Source: Corylus avellana
Lineage: Eukaryota; Streptophyta; Magnoliopsida; Fagales; Betulaceae
Assembly (NCBI RefSeq): GCF_901000735.1
Contig: NC_081545.1
Span: 9,588,973-9,652,972 of the forward strand
Length of the DNA: 64,000 nucleotides
Direction: 5' to 3'
Shown here: piece by piece, positions 59,701-64,000 of the stretch
How positions within the stretch are numbered: the first letter of the stretch is position 1
How the letters are laid out: each line of letters opens with the position of its first letter
Notes under the pieces: generated by a model
The model's input: the letters and a program-made list of their open reading frames with translations, nothing else
Database searches by the model: none
What the model was told of the DNA's origin: nothing
Translations under genes and position numbers: made by a program

Positions 59701-60879
59701 GGCTATTTCGAAAGTAGGGAATAGGCTATTTCGAAAGTAGGGAATAGCCAGACTTTTGAGAGTATCTATGTAATGCCCAAGAAAAGCCGGGGCGTTACAA
59801 TCTATCTATTTGATAAGCTAGCTCTCTCTCCCTCTCCCCGCAGGTGCGATATCTTGGTATCTGGGTATAAGCTTAAACTTTTGTCACTGAGATATTTTTT
59901 TTTTTTTTTGATTGGTTGTCTGCATTGTGCAGTATCCTTTTTACTCTTTTTTCTGGAATTTTTAGTCCTTTTAATTTTAGAATTGTAGCCTTCTTTGGGA
60001 CGTGTCATATACTTGTCTTGTTACCTTTTTGGCCTTTTATGATTACAAGATTCATTAAATATGGTACGAGGAGTAGAATGACCAATGCATATGTAAGATG
60101 GGACGGGTCAGCAGGAGGGATAATTAGTAAGTCAACAATCTACATCAGAACTGTTTAGGAACCTTGAGGTGAATCCTGTCTTATTATGGTAAACTCAGGA
60201 TATGCCTTTTCTCTTCAAAAAAACAGAAGGCTTTCTGTAATATGCCTGCCCTTTGTCTTTTTTAGAAGTACTTCTAGTGAATTAGCATTTCTCTTGAAGT
60301 TTACTATAGCTTTTACTTTCTTTTTCCTTTTATTTGTTTTTTGTTTTTCCTTTTGTTTTCACATTTCTGTTGTTTCCTCATGCATTGTCGCTAGAACCAT
60401 GATATATCTTCATTGATATTTCTGTTTTTTGGAGTCTTGAAATTTCTATTGATGACATATAAACCTTGATCTAATGTTTCTTCATACTGTCTTTTTTAAG
60501 GGCTTCGCGATGGTATTCTCTGTTTTTTGTTCTCTATGTGCTATTGGGGGTCTACTTTGTCACCAGTTTGATTCTTGCTGTTGTATACGACAGCTTCAAA
60601 AGTCAGGTATTGTTCACTTCATCTTCGAAGCTGCTCTTGTAAGCATGAAGAATAAGATGCAACTATTTTATCTGTGTTCATCTATTCAATTCAGCTGCTG
60701 CCATATTATTGTTTACTAATGTTTCAGATATGACTATGTTTAGTTGCTTCTTTGTTCTTAAAAAGTACATAAATGGACATGTTTACATCTGTTTGTTGTA
60801 GCTTGCCAAACAAATTTCCGAGATGGACTCTATGAGGAGAAGAATGTTGGAGAAAGCTTTTAATCTCATAGATACACAT
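20627..60879 (+). CDS. TPC1: Two-pore vacuolar cation channel TPC1 (partial, exons 1-9)
   Basis: TPC1 is the slow-vacuolar, voltage- and Ca2+-activated cation channel of the tonoplast, with two six-helix domains joined by an EF-hand linker. The window encodes about 339 of the family's ~730 residues. It includes S1 ([20 protein letters not shown]), S5 ([20 protein letters not shown]) and the first pore ([21 protein letters not shown], exon 7). The S6 segment ([16 protein letters not shown], exon 8) and the start of the linker follow ([15 protein letters not shown], exon 9). Coding parts are 20627-20752, 22160-22303, 22521-22628, 24251-24346, 28442-28572, 34164-34224, 58332-58498, 60501-60606 and 60802-60879. 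All introns are GT-AG and phases are continuous. Exons 5 and 6 recur at 43776-43906 and 47386-47446 in a probable haplotype duplicate and should be used once. EF hands, domain II and the C-terminus are outside the window. The N-terminus MEKPLM replaces the MEDPLI of Arabidopsis. Confidence 0.95.
20753..22159 (+). other. TPC1 intron 1
   Basis: T-rich plant intron with a TG run (21002-21028), a GA run (21626-21648) and poly-T tracts (21762-21776, 22102-22117). No transposon recognised. Confidence 0.8.
21002..21028. repeat. TG dinucleotide microsatellite
   Basis: Continuous (TG)n run in TPC1 intron 1. Confidence 0.9.
22160..22303 (+). CDS. TPC1: TPC1 exon 2
   Basis: 48 codons, [14 protein letters not shown] through to IVLNFLE, after TTCTGCAG and before GTTAGT. 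It covers the N-terminal helix and S1 of domain I. Phase 0 at both ends. Confidence 0.95.
22521..22628 (+). CDS. TPC1: TPC1 exon 3
   Basis: 36 codons, [20 protein letters not shown] through AETLIYE, between TGTGCAG and GTAAGA. It encodes the luminal S1-S2 loop with two cysteines. Confidence 0.95.
22629..24250 (+). other. TPC1 intron 3
   Basis: About 1.6 kb of AT-rich intron with TA and CA short runs (22750-22762, 22824-22836) and an A tract at 24016-24031. No gene or clear mobile element. Confidence 0.7.
24251..24346 (+). CDS. TPC1: TPC1 exon 4
   Basis: 32 codons, [20 protein letters not shown] through NWLK, between TTATGCAG and GTACTT. It encodes S2 and the S2-S3 loop. Confidence 0.95.
24956..27818 (+). 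mobile_element. Degenerate L1-type LINE in TPC1 intron 4
   Basis: ORF2-like sequence in order. An endonuclease start ([20 protein letters not shown], 24956) carries in-frame stops. Reverse transcriptase blocks include [20 protein letters not shown], the [17 protein letters not shown] block and a LFANDYLVF motif where the family has FADD. A zinc-binding C-terminal region runs up to about 27640. Multiple stops and frameshifts, plus Asp to Asn in the catalytic pair, mean it is dead. An 18-base A tail (27801-27818) closes it. The 5' end is approximate, and no convincing target duplication was found. Its 3' part recurs at 41501-43152. Confidence 0.88.
27819..28441 (+). other. TPC1 intron 4, distal part
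   Basis: Unique-looking AT-rich intron between the LINE tail and exon 5. The minus-strand 60-codon frame (28040-28222) has no recognisable product. Copy at 43153-43775. Confidence 0.6.
28442..28572 (+). CDS. TPC1: TPC1 exon 5 (left copy)
   Basis: 131 nt, [20 protein letters not shown] through LFMLNF plus two bases of an Arg codon. It encodes S3 and S4. Acceptor TTTTCAG, donor GTAATG. Identical to 43776-43906. Confidence 0.93.
29093..29339 (-). repeat. TRIM-like direct repeats with PBS-like motif
   Basis: Two related units of about 60 bp (29093-29150 and 29272-29339) share TATTAAATYATYRGTTRTYCC and AAATTTAATCATTTAATTAAT-type blocks. CCTTTGCTCTGATATCA (29255-29271) beside the second unit is close to the complement of a Met-tRNA primer-binding site. 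This suggests a very small LTR element (TRIM) on the minus strand. The evidence is modest. Confidence 0.35.
30100..31030 (+). mobile_element. Copia 3' fragment (RT end, RNase H, 3' LTR), decayed
   Basis: Frame 30062-30388 gives [20 protein letters not shown] and [20 protein letters not shown], the end of Copia reverse transcriptase. It is closely similar to the element at 62339-64000. RNase H follows with many stops. A polypurine tract TTGAGGGGAG precedes a TGTTTGAAGAGC start of a probable 3' LTR (30871 to about 31030, ending ACA). No intact ORF. The same fragment is at 45434-46365. Confidence 0.75.
31357..33498 (-). mobile_element. 5'-truncated L1-type LINE, left haplotype only
   Basis: The reverse strand reads from within the RT domain ([12 protein letters not shown]), through [20 protein letters not shown], the [13 protein letters not shown] block and catalytic [10 protein letters not shown]. 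It continues to a zinc-binding C-terminus with [19 protein letters not shown], then poly-A (a T run at 31357-31365 on this strand). The RT catalytic Asp pair is intact, but the endonuclease and RT N-terminus are missing. The matching site in the right copy (46691/46721) has no LINE but 29 bp absent here, so this is an insertion with target-site deletion. Confidence 0.9.
31441..33555 (-). CDS. LINE ORF2 fragment (reverse transcriptase), 704 codons
   Basis: An uninterrupted frame covering most of the RT domain, the thumb and connection region and the C-terminal CCHC-type zinc motif (CxxC...HxxxxC). The first ~20 residues ([14 protein letters not shown]) come from host intron sequence, as shown by the LINE-free copy at 46721-46780, so the apparent start is accidental. 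No endonuclease is present. It is probably not expressed as a functional protein, but its openness suggests a young insertion. Confidence 0.7.
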   Translation of the reverse strand: MHIPTNKWTVVPAFSLHLATNRLRTVLGKVISYSQNAFIGGRQILDSVLIANECVDSRLKSGVPGVLCKLDLEKAYDHVNWDFVLYLLHRCGFGGRWRAWIEWCIKTVRFSVLVNGSPEGFFSSSRGIRQGDPLSPLLFVLVMEALSKMVNATVDQGLLTGFSVGNRVLSELMVSHSLFADDTLIFCEDSIEQIRYVRLILLCFEAVSGLRVNLGKSKIVAIGEVENIGGLANILGCNVADLPMKYLGLPLGASFKDTAMWNEVIEKMERQMAGWKRMYLSKGGRLTLIKSTLANLPTYFLSLFPIPVSVAKRIEKVQRDFLWGGGMGDEPKLHLVSWNQVCSPLRYGGLGIRKMYQFNQALLGKWLWRYANENGALWCNLIKAKYGDQEGGWSTKEVLGSHGVGLWKHIRKGWNFFAKGIRFEVGEGSKVRFWHDIWCGDNSLKQAFPSLYSIARHKEAWVKDNFIGRNGVMEWNVIFVRSVQDWEMDLISPFFDRLYSCKVSLGSADRICWSSSKKGKFEVKSFYKALSISNQEEFPWKSIWRTKAPQRVAFFGWTVALGKILTHDTLRKRNIVVMEWCCMCKKTGESVDHLLLHCELASALWHMIFQRFGLHWVMPWRVRALFASWWSGGRSRSAVVWKMIPLCLMWCIWNERNARCFENSTRTIEELTHFFLFTLYSWTAAWLASLVISFSDFLFHFSPS
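33499..34163 (+). other. TPC1 intron 5, distal part
   Basis: AT-rich intron between the LINE and exon 6, repeated at 46721-47385. No gene recognised. Confidence 0.6.
34164..34224 (+). CDS. TPC1: TPC1 exon 6 (left copy)
   Basis: 61 nt completing the split Arg, then [20 protein letters not shown]. It encodes the S4-S5 linker. Acceptor GGTCTTAG, donor GTATGT. Identical to 47386-47446. Confidence 0.93.
34570..34574. repeat. Copia target duplication ACACC, left
   Basis: ACACC immediately before the LTR and again at 39847-39851. Confidence 0.9.
34575..34798 (-). repeat. LTR of Copia copy A (3' LTR)
   Basis: 224 bp, TGTCAATTGTAC...GATTGACA. Confidence 0.92.
34806..38884 (-). pseudogene. Copia gag-pol, copy A, inactivated
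   Basis: Gag starts at 38884 but has a stop (TAG) at 38819-38821. A 389-codon piece (37643-38812) covers gag, a zinc knuckle ([14 protein letters not shown], first Cys pair altered) and the protease motif LIDSAASNH. Then come a TAG at 37640 and frameshifts near 37430 and 37130. A 557-codon piece follows (35469-37142) with the integrase end ([11 protein letters not shown]), RT and an intact YVDD, and then a TAG at 35469. The RNase H part (34806-35216) follows another stop. A polyprotein from this copy cannot be made in one piece. Confidence 0.92.
39619..39846 (-). repeat. LTR of Copia copy A (5' LTR)
   Basis: 228 bp, starts TGTCAATTGTAC and ends GACTGACA. It includes a duplicated GCTA absent in the partner LTR. 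Confidence 0.92.
39847..39851. repeat. Copia target duplication ACACC, right
   Basis: Exact match to 34570-34574. Confidence 0.9.
39907..40158 (+). repeat. 5' LTR of gap-interrupted Copia
   Basis: 252 bp with TG...CA ends, bounded on the right by the Met-tRNA primer-binding site. Confidence 0.85.
40431..41400 (+). CDS. Copia gag (UBN2 type), truncated by gap
   Basis: A gag polyprotein start of about 323 residues. The UBN2-type core ([20 protein letters not shown] near residue 32, [20 protein letters not shown] further on) is followed by a zinc knuckle [14 protein letters not shown] of the CX2CX4HX4C form. The frame is open from ATG to the first N with no lesion, so this copy may be young. 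Translation past 41400 is an artefact of the gap. Confidence 0.85.
41401..41500. other. Assembly gap (100 N) at haplotype junction
   Basis: Exactly 100 N. The left edge lies in a Copia gag. The right edge starts within LINE sequence already seen at 26167, so the join is very likely between two allelic contigs. Confidence 0.98.
41501..43152 (+). mobile_element. LINE 3' portion, second copy
   Basis: Matches 26167-27818, including the same stops, the LFAND motif and an 18-base A tail (43135-43152). Its missing 5' part lies in or beyond the gap. Confidence 0.88.
43776..43906 (+). CDS. TPC1: TPC1 exon 5 (duplicate copy right of gap)
   Basis: Base-identical to 28442-28572, with the same splice sites. 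It lies in the duplicated block that begins at the 41401-41500 gap and is most likely the allelic copy. Confidence 0.9.
45434..46365 (+). mobile_element. Copia 3' fragment, second copy
   Basis: Same decayed RT/RNase H and LTR sequence as 30100-31030, with a few substitutions and a one-base insertion near the LTR end. The probable LTR starts at 46205. Confidence 0.75.
47386..47446 (+). CDS. TPC1: TPC1 exon 6 (duplicate copy right of gap)
   Basis: Base-identical to 34164-34224. Because exons 5+6 total 192 nt and begin and end in phase 0, a predictor could splice both copies and insert a false 64-residue repeat. Confidence 0.9.
47797..48019 (-). repeat. LTR of Copia copy B (3' LTR)
   Basis: 223 bp, allelic to 34575-34798 with a small deletion near its end (ATCTATTGACA). 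Confidence 0.9.
48027..51285 (-). pseudogene. Copia gag(end)-pol of copy B, inactivated
   Basis: Contains the end of gag, protease, integrase, RT with YVDD, and RNase H. Lesions include TAG at 50271-50273 in the integrase (just before QNGVAERKN), TAG at 49494-49496 before the RT, TAG at 48687-48689 near the RT end, and a frameshift near 50450. The first two are absent from copy A, whereas copy A's TAG at 37640 is CAG here, so the alleles have decayed independently. Confidence 0.9.
51286..51290. repeat. Nested Copia target duplication GATAG, left
   Basis: GATAG directly before the nested LTR; identical copy at 56439-56443. Confidence 0.9.
51291..51519 (-). repeat. LTR of nested Copia (3' LTR)
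   Basis: 229 bp, three mismatches to 56210-56438. Confidence 0.93.
51527..52189 (-). CDS. Copia RNase H portion (220 codons), after frameshift
   Basis: Continues the polyprotein in another frame: [20 protein letters not shown], then the RNase H motifs [24 protein letters not shown] and [11 protein letters not shown]. It overlaps the upstream frame by seven bases. On its own it lacks a natural start. Confidence 0.88.
   Translation of the reverse strand: MVGSLNYLTITRPDISFAVQQVSQFMQTPRHLHLAAVRRIIRYLRGSSGRGLFFPTGSALRLVAYSDANWAGCPDTQRSVTGWCMFLGDSLISWKSKKQARVSKSSTESEYRAMSAACSEIVWLRGLLAELGFSQTDSTPLHADNTSAIQIAANPVYHERTKHIEVDCHSIREALDTRVISLPHVSTDLQIADVFTKAMTRQRHQFLVGKLMLLDRPASI
52183..55581 (-). CDS. 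Copia gag-pol polyprotein (1132 codons), frameshifted at end
   Basis: Gag core residues 1-210, then two CX2CX4HX4C zinc knuckles (230-243 [14 protein letters not shown] and 248-261 [14 protein letters not shown]). The protease motif is LIDSAASNH (328-336), with DSA where DSG is usual. A pre-integrase motif WHKRLGHPN (454-462) and an integrase D519-D582-E618 triad with the expected D35E spacing follow. Then come RT with YMDD (Met in place of the usual Val) and the RT C-terminal region. A one-base deletion close to 52195 shifts the frame just before RNase H, which continues in 51527-52189. Apart from that I see no inactivating lesion. Confidence 0.93.
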   Translation of the reverse strand: MSSSETFGVRFTGKNYSAWEFQFQLFVTGKELWGHIDGSDPAPTEAKDLAKWKVKDARVMSWILGSVDPLIVLNLRPYKTAKTMWEYLLKVYHQDNTTRRFQLEYEIANYTQGNLSIPEYFSGFQNLWGEFSDMVYAKLPAASLTGVQAVHEQSKRDQFLMKLRLEFEITRSNLMNRDSSPSLDVCFGELLREEQRLLTQATFQHDSNPNPVAYAAYGKGKGKDMRKVQCFSCKEYGHIAANCAKKSCNYCKKPGHFIKECPTRPQNRQATAYQAAVHTSSAPVMSSASSSVAGSTVLTPEMVQQMIMSAFSTLGLQGNGTVSSKSWLIDSAASNHMTRSSDTLCNVRPYHGSSHIQVANGSHLAINEVGDINPSFRDVYVSPGLSNSLISVGQLVEKNCDVHFSRDGCLVQDQVSGKILAKGLKVGRLFPLHFSIPSCLSLACRTVNTSNEVWHKRLGHPNSVILSHMLNSGLLGNKERVSQNLSFDCSVCKLGKSKTLSFSSHGSHATKCFDVVHSDVWGISPVISHARYKYFVTFIDDFSRYPWVYFLRAKSEVLSVFQTFVAYIENQFSTGIKILRSDSGGEYMSHEFHDFLRHKGIVSQRSCPYTPQQNGVAERKNRHLLDVVRTLLLESYVPSKFWVEALSTAVYLINRLPSQVLHFDSPYYRLYHQHPSYLNLHTFGCVCFVHLPAHERNKLSAQSVKCAFMGYSVSHKGYVCYDPCSDKFRISRNVVFFEHQCFFSTHVESLPEISILPCFDELPLLLERFKPGIVYTQRPPTLPLPETDPSSETVPTTPPIDPPSETVHESGPQRSARVSRPPDRYGFPHTSFNATLSSISIPTCFSEAVKYECWWKAMDEELRALQDNHTWDMVPCPSHVKAISCKWVYSIKLRSDGTLDRYKARLVALGNRQEYGVDYEETFAPVAKMTTVRTIISIAASQGWPLHQMDVKNAFLHGDLKEDIYMTPPPGLFSSPSAAVCKLKRSLYGLKQAPRAWFEKFRSTLLRFSFVQSQYDSSLFLCKTPTGLVLLLVYMDDIVITGTDTSLIAHVKRNLQDSFHMKDLGPLTYFLGLEVHTDSSGIFLNQNKYTQNLISLAGLQDSSSVDTPMEVNVKYRSEEGELLSDPTDSDSW
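56210..56438 (-). repeat. LTR of nested Copia (5' LTR)
   Basis: 229 bp with TG...CA ends, preceded on its left by the PBS complement. Confidence 0.93.
56439..56443. repeat. Nested Copia target duplication GATAG, right
   Basis: Exact copy of 51286-51290. Confidence 0.9.
56444..57258 (-). pseudogene. Copia gag 5' part of copy B
   Basis: Start codon at 57258, the same early TAG as copy A (near 57193-57195), then an open stretch with [14 protein letters not shown]-like and zinc-knuckle sequences. It stops at 56690 and is separated from the rest by the nested element. Confidence 0.85.
57993..58220 (-). repeat. LTR of Copia copy B (5' LTR)
   Basis: 228 bp, allelic to 39619-39846, with the PBS complement GGCTTTGATACCA just left of it. 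Confidence 0.9.
58332..58498 (+). CDS. TPC1: TPC1 exon 7
   Basis: 167 nt, [20 protein letters not shown] through DVWIPAY plus two bases of a Lys codon. It encodes S5, the pore helix and the first filter (FTTSNNP). Acceptor AATTGCAG, donor GTAAGT. Present only once, right of the duplicated block. Confidence 0.95.
58499..60500 (+). other. TPC1 intron 7
   Basis: AT-rich intron. It holds an eroded MITE-like stretch from 58949 (AGAGCACGTTTGGTACAATG), a 23-bp tandem pair GGCTATTTCGAAAGTAGGGAATA (about 59702-59747) and the compact inverted sequence at 59769-59799. No gene recognised. Confidence 0.6.
59769..59799. repeat. 31-bp inverted-end remnant TGTAATGCCC...GGGCGTTACA
   Basis: Ten-base inverted ends with a short spacer (AAGAAAAGCCG). 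The end GGGGCGTTACA is identical to the right end of the element at 1441-3679. It is possibly a footprint or an internally deleted LTR. Confidence 0.4.
60501..60606 (+). CDS. TPC1: TPC1 exon 8
   Basis: 106 nt, [20 protein letters not shown] through SFKSQ, acceptor TTTTTAAG, donor GTATTG. It encodes the pore-S6 loop and S6 of domain I. Confidence 0.95.
60802..60879 (+). CDS. TPC1: TPC1 exon 9
   Basis: 26 codons, [20 protein letters not shown] through LIDTH, between GTTGTAG and GTAAGT. It leads into the first EF hand. The next exon was not found up to 64000. Confidence 0.92.
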
Positions 60880-62190
60880 GTAAGTATGGTGGTCACTGAC
60901 CGGTTAACTCTCCTCTTAGCATGCTTCTGCAACAATCTTTGATTATATTCTTGATCTACTCCTCATGAAGGATATATTTCTCCCTTGTACCTGTCATTCA
61001 ATTTTTCTTTTCTAAACTTGGTTTTTAATTTTAGACAACCTTATGTTAATAGTACTCGTTATATCTTGAAGGGCATTTTTGCTTCTAGACTCCAGAGAGA
61101 AATGATCTTTCTTTGACACAAGAGAGAAGAACTTCGATCCTACAGCTTTAACAAAACCACCTGCATCATAGTGTTCAGGGGCTTGGGTTATACATGATTT
61201 CTGTAATGTTAACGAGTGGTGTTGGAGAATGATTGGCTCTAAGAACTTAAGCTATTAGGAAGGAATCTCTAGATCTCACAAACACATGAATCCTTACGAG
61301 CATTAGCCTGTCAACAGTGAACTAAATGGGTAAGCCTTGCATGTGTAGAACTGAATCAAATAATTGGAAAGGGCTCACCAAGACTTGAACTAAGGACTTC
61401 AAGACAACTAGATTCTAATTCCATGGAACCATCAGTCTCAAAAACTTACACTATTGGGAAGTGGGCCAACAATGTTTCACGCTCACATACACACTAATGC
61501 TGAAGGTGGAATACAATTTTTTCTTGTTTTAGACAGTTTATTCGAACTCTCAATAGCCTCTTGCTCTATTGGTATCCTTGCTGGTTCTCTATGTACCTCA
61601 ACATTTGTGATTGGGATTTCAAAGCACCATCTGCTCTGTTGGGATAAAGTGTAGATTAAGGATATGATGAGGGACACATTTAAAGATATCTTATCATATG
61701 CAGTCAAGAGTTATGAATGCATTGGTATAGAAGAGTATTTTTATTTAAGTTGAAGGCAGCAAAGGGCAAGTGGAATGCCCAAGAGGACATAAATAGACTA
61801 GACTATAAATGCAGTGCTAAAAGGCATGATTGCCAGGGCAACTAAAAGTTCATTACTTTGGTGTAGTCTTTTTAGGTGAGTTTAGTTCACTATAAGATAG
61901 TAAATGCTTGTGAAAACTGAATGAATGTTAACTTAATGGTGACAGAGTACTCGATCAGCTGTTATAGCTATAAAGTTGAATTTTGGATTTGCACCAAAAA
62001 TCAAGGTGTCAACTTTTTAGTTGATCGAACTTTGGGAGTGTTTCTGAAAAAATCTAGTTAAAACAAAAATGAAAGTAAATAAACAGACTCCAAATACACC
62101 TAGGGGGGTGAATAGGTGTATATCACAAATAATGCGGGATTAAAATTAACCACATGCAAACAGTCAAGCACCAAAAATATGTGAAGCAAT
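60880..62190 (+). other. TPC1 intron 9, proximal part
   Basis: No exon matching the EF-hand region of TPC1 was found here. There are traces of old repeat sequence (for example around 61370-61480) but no definable element. Confidence 0.5.
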
Positions 62191-64000
62191 TGTAGTCTTG
62201 TATATTGGACAGAATAGAATAATGGAATAGAGTAGGCTGTCAATCATCACACAGCCACACTCCCCTCATACTACATATATATATGAACCAACATAGAGTA
62301 CAAAGACCAAAATACCCATACAATATATTATTCTAACACTCCCCCTCAAGCTGGAGCATATATATCATATAAGTCCAGCTTGGGACAAATAAACTCTACC
62401 TGCTTCCGACACAAGGGTTTTGTAAACATATCAGCTAACTGATCTCCAGACTTCACGAACAATGTAGATATATCGCCATTGAGTATCTTATCTCGAACAA
62501 AGTGACAGTCAACCTCAATATGCTTGGTTCTTTCATGAAAGACAGAGTTCGATGCAGTATGTATTGCAGCTTGATTATCACAAAATAATGGGATAGGAGT
62601 AGGAGTGGCAAATCCGATCTCTTGGAGAAAGAGTTGTAACCATGTCAATTCACTAGTAGTGTTAGACATTGCCCTGTATTCTGCCTCGGCACTGGACCGT
62701 GCTACTACCGTCTGTTTCTTACTTTTCCAAGTTACTAGATTACCACCCAAGAAAGTACAATATCCTGTAGTAGATCGCCTATCTGAGGGAGAACCAGCCC
62801 AATCTGCATCAGTAAACCCTTCTACCCGAAGGTGTCCATTCGGTCTATACAATATCTCAAGGCCAGGAGCTCTTTTCAAATATCGAATAATACGAGTAAC
62901 AGCTTCCCAATGTGAAACCCTAGGAGCCTCCAAAAACTGACTGACAACACCAACTGCATATGAGATGTCTGGTCAATGGTCAGGTAATTAAACTTTCCAA
63001 CTAAGCGACGATACCCACCAGGATCTTCAAACAATCCCCCTTCATCTTTTACTAATTTCTGATTAGAATCCATTAGAGTGTCAATAGGACGAGCACCCAG
63101 AAGACCCGTCTCTTCTAACAAATCAAGTACATATTTTCTTTGGGATAAATTGATACCTGTTTGGGATCTAGCAACTTCAATCCCCAAAAAATATCTTAGT
63201 TTTCCCAAATCATTTGTCTGAAACTTCTGTTGTAAAAACAATTTCAACCGAGCAATGCCTCCTGAATCATTACTTGTAATCATGATGTCATCCACATATA
63301 CCACAAGGAGAATATGACCAGCACTTGTATGCAAGTGAAATACTGAATGATCTGTCTGACATTGCTGAAGACCAAACTCCATAACTGCCACTGAGAACTT
63401 CCCAAACCATGCTCGTGGAGATTGCTTGAGACCGTACAAAGCCTTTTTTAATTTACAGACACAACCCTGATACTCCCCCTGAGCAACAAACCCAGGTGGT
63501 TGCTCCATATAAACTTCCTCGTGCAGATCCCCATGTAAAAAGGCATTTTTGACATCCAATTGAAATAAGGGCCAAGCCAAATTAGAAGCCAAAGAAATAA
63601 GAATACGGACGGAGGAGATTTTGGCAACTGGAGAAAATGTCTCATCATAATCAATACCATATGTTTGTGTATAACCCTTAGCAACCAAACGAGCTTTCAA
63701 CCGTTCAACTGAACCATCAAGATTAAACTTAACCGTGTAAACCCATTTGCAACCAACAGGCTTCTTAGTAGGTGGTAATCAAACAAGCTCCCGCGTACCA
63801 TTTTGATGCAAGGCCTTCATTTCCAATTCCATAGCTTGCCTCCAACCAGAGTCAGATAAAGCATCATGCACTATCTTTGGGGTGGAAACAATAGAAAGAT
63901 GGGAAATAAAGCAAGAATAGAAAGGAGACAAAGAACTAGTAGATACAAATTGACTGATAGGATGTGCAGTAGTGCAAGAATTTGTACCTTTTCTTAGGGC
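62191..64000 (-). mobile_element. Copia retrotransposon, 3' part, in TPC1 intron 9
   Basis: The left LTR is probably 62191-62338 (148 bp; minus strand TGTTAGAATAATATATTG...GACTACA). Beside it, CTCCCCCTCAAGC is the complement of the purine tract. RNase H and RT follow and the element runs off the window. It is a different family from the ACACC elements and closely related to the fragment at 30100. The 5' LTR is outside the window. Confidence 0.85.
62346..63780 (-). pseudogene. Copia RT-RNase H, frameshifted
   Basis: RT piece 62876-63700 carries [33 protein letters not shown] and VYVDDIMIT (catalytic pair intact). A frameshift near 62975 disrupts the NYLTI...PDIS region. RNase H (62346-62933) continues with DADWAGSPSDRRST, SSAEAEYRAMS and [12 protein letters not shown]. 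Upstream, a stop replaces Trp near 63778, where the family reads W(E/D)LVPLP. Inactive. Confidence 0.85.

Noticed and set aside
1..64000. tRNA, rRNA or CRISPR-like arrays
   Set aside because: No tRNA cloverleaf beyond the eroded SINE head, no rRNA signature, and no regularly spaced direct-repeat array were seen.

Overview
The window is nuclear DNA of a woody-type eudicot. The evidence is GT-AG introns, two recognisable plant genes, and heavy loads of Copia LTR retrotransposons, plant L1-type LINEs and fold-back MITEs. The species cannot be named from the sequence. The two genes lie on the + strand in tandem: an intronless-coding callose synthase of the CALS12/GSL5/PMR4 type (9974-15280) and the 5' half of the vacuolar two-pore cation channel TPC1 (exons 1-9, 20627-60879; the rest lies beyond the right edge). 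From memory, these are also direct neighbours in Arabidopsis (At4g03550 and At4g03560), so this looks like conserved microsynteny.

Layout. 1-9500: transposon-rich flank with a 100-N gap (998-1097), a probable 2.2-kb solo LTR inside a MITE, several fold-back elements sharing a GC-rich GGTGGCC-type core, and a Mutator-type MITE with a perfect 9-bp target duplication. 9503-15640: CALS12. 15826-20626: intergenic, with a MITE-like element and a tRNA-derived SINE with its target duplication. 20627-64000: TPC1, where about 1 kb of coding sequence is spread over about 40 kb because introns 4, 5, 6 and 9 are full of retroelements.

The key structural observation concerns the second 100-N gap (41401-41500). 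Sequence to its right (41501-58279) repeats 26167-39906 almost base for base, including TPC1 exons 5 and 6. The two copies differ as alleles do: a LINE and a Copia are present only in the left copy, and a nested Copia only in the right copy. Both share one older Copia with the same ACACC target duplication. The simplest reading is that two haplotypes were placed head to tail by scaffolding. Segment 1-997 repeats 8404-9502 beside the first gap in the same way. An authentic TPC1 model should use exons 5 and 6 once.

I found no clearly new biological system. The most informative signals are allelic: insertion polymorphisms with empty sites, a LINE insertion with a 29-bp target deletion, same-family Copia nesting, and allele-private CAG-to-TAG stops that resemble decay of methylated CHG sites. 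Two 5'-leader arrangements could affect translation: a minimal ATG-CCA-TGA uORF overlapping the CALS12 start, and a longer ORF overlapping the TPC1 start.
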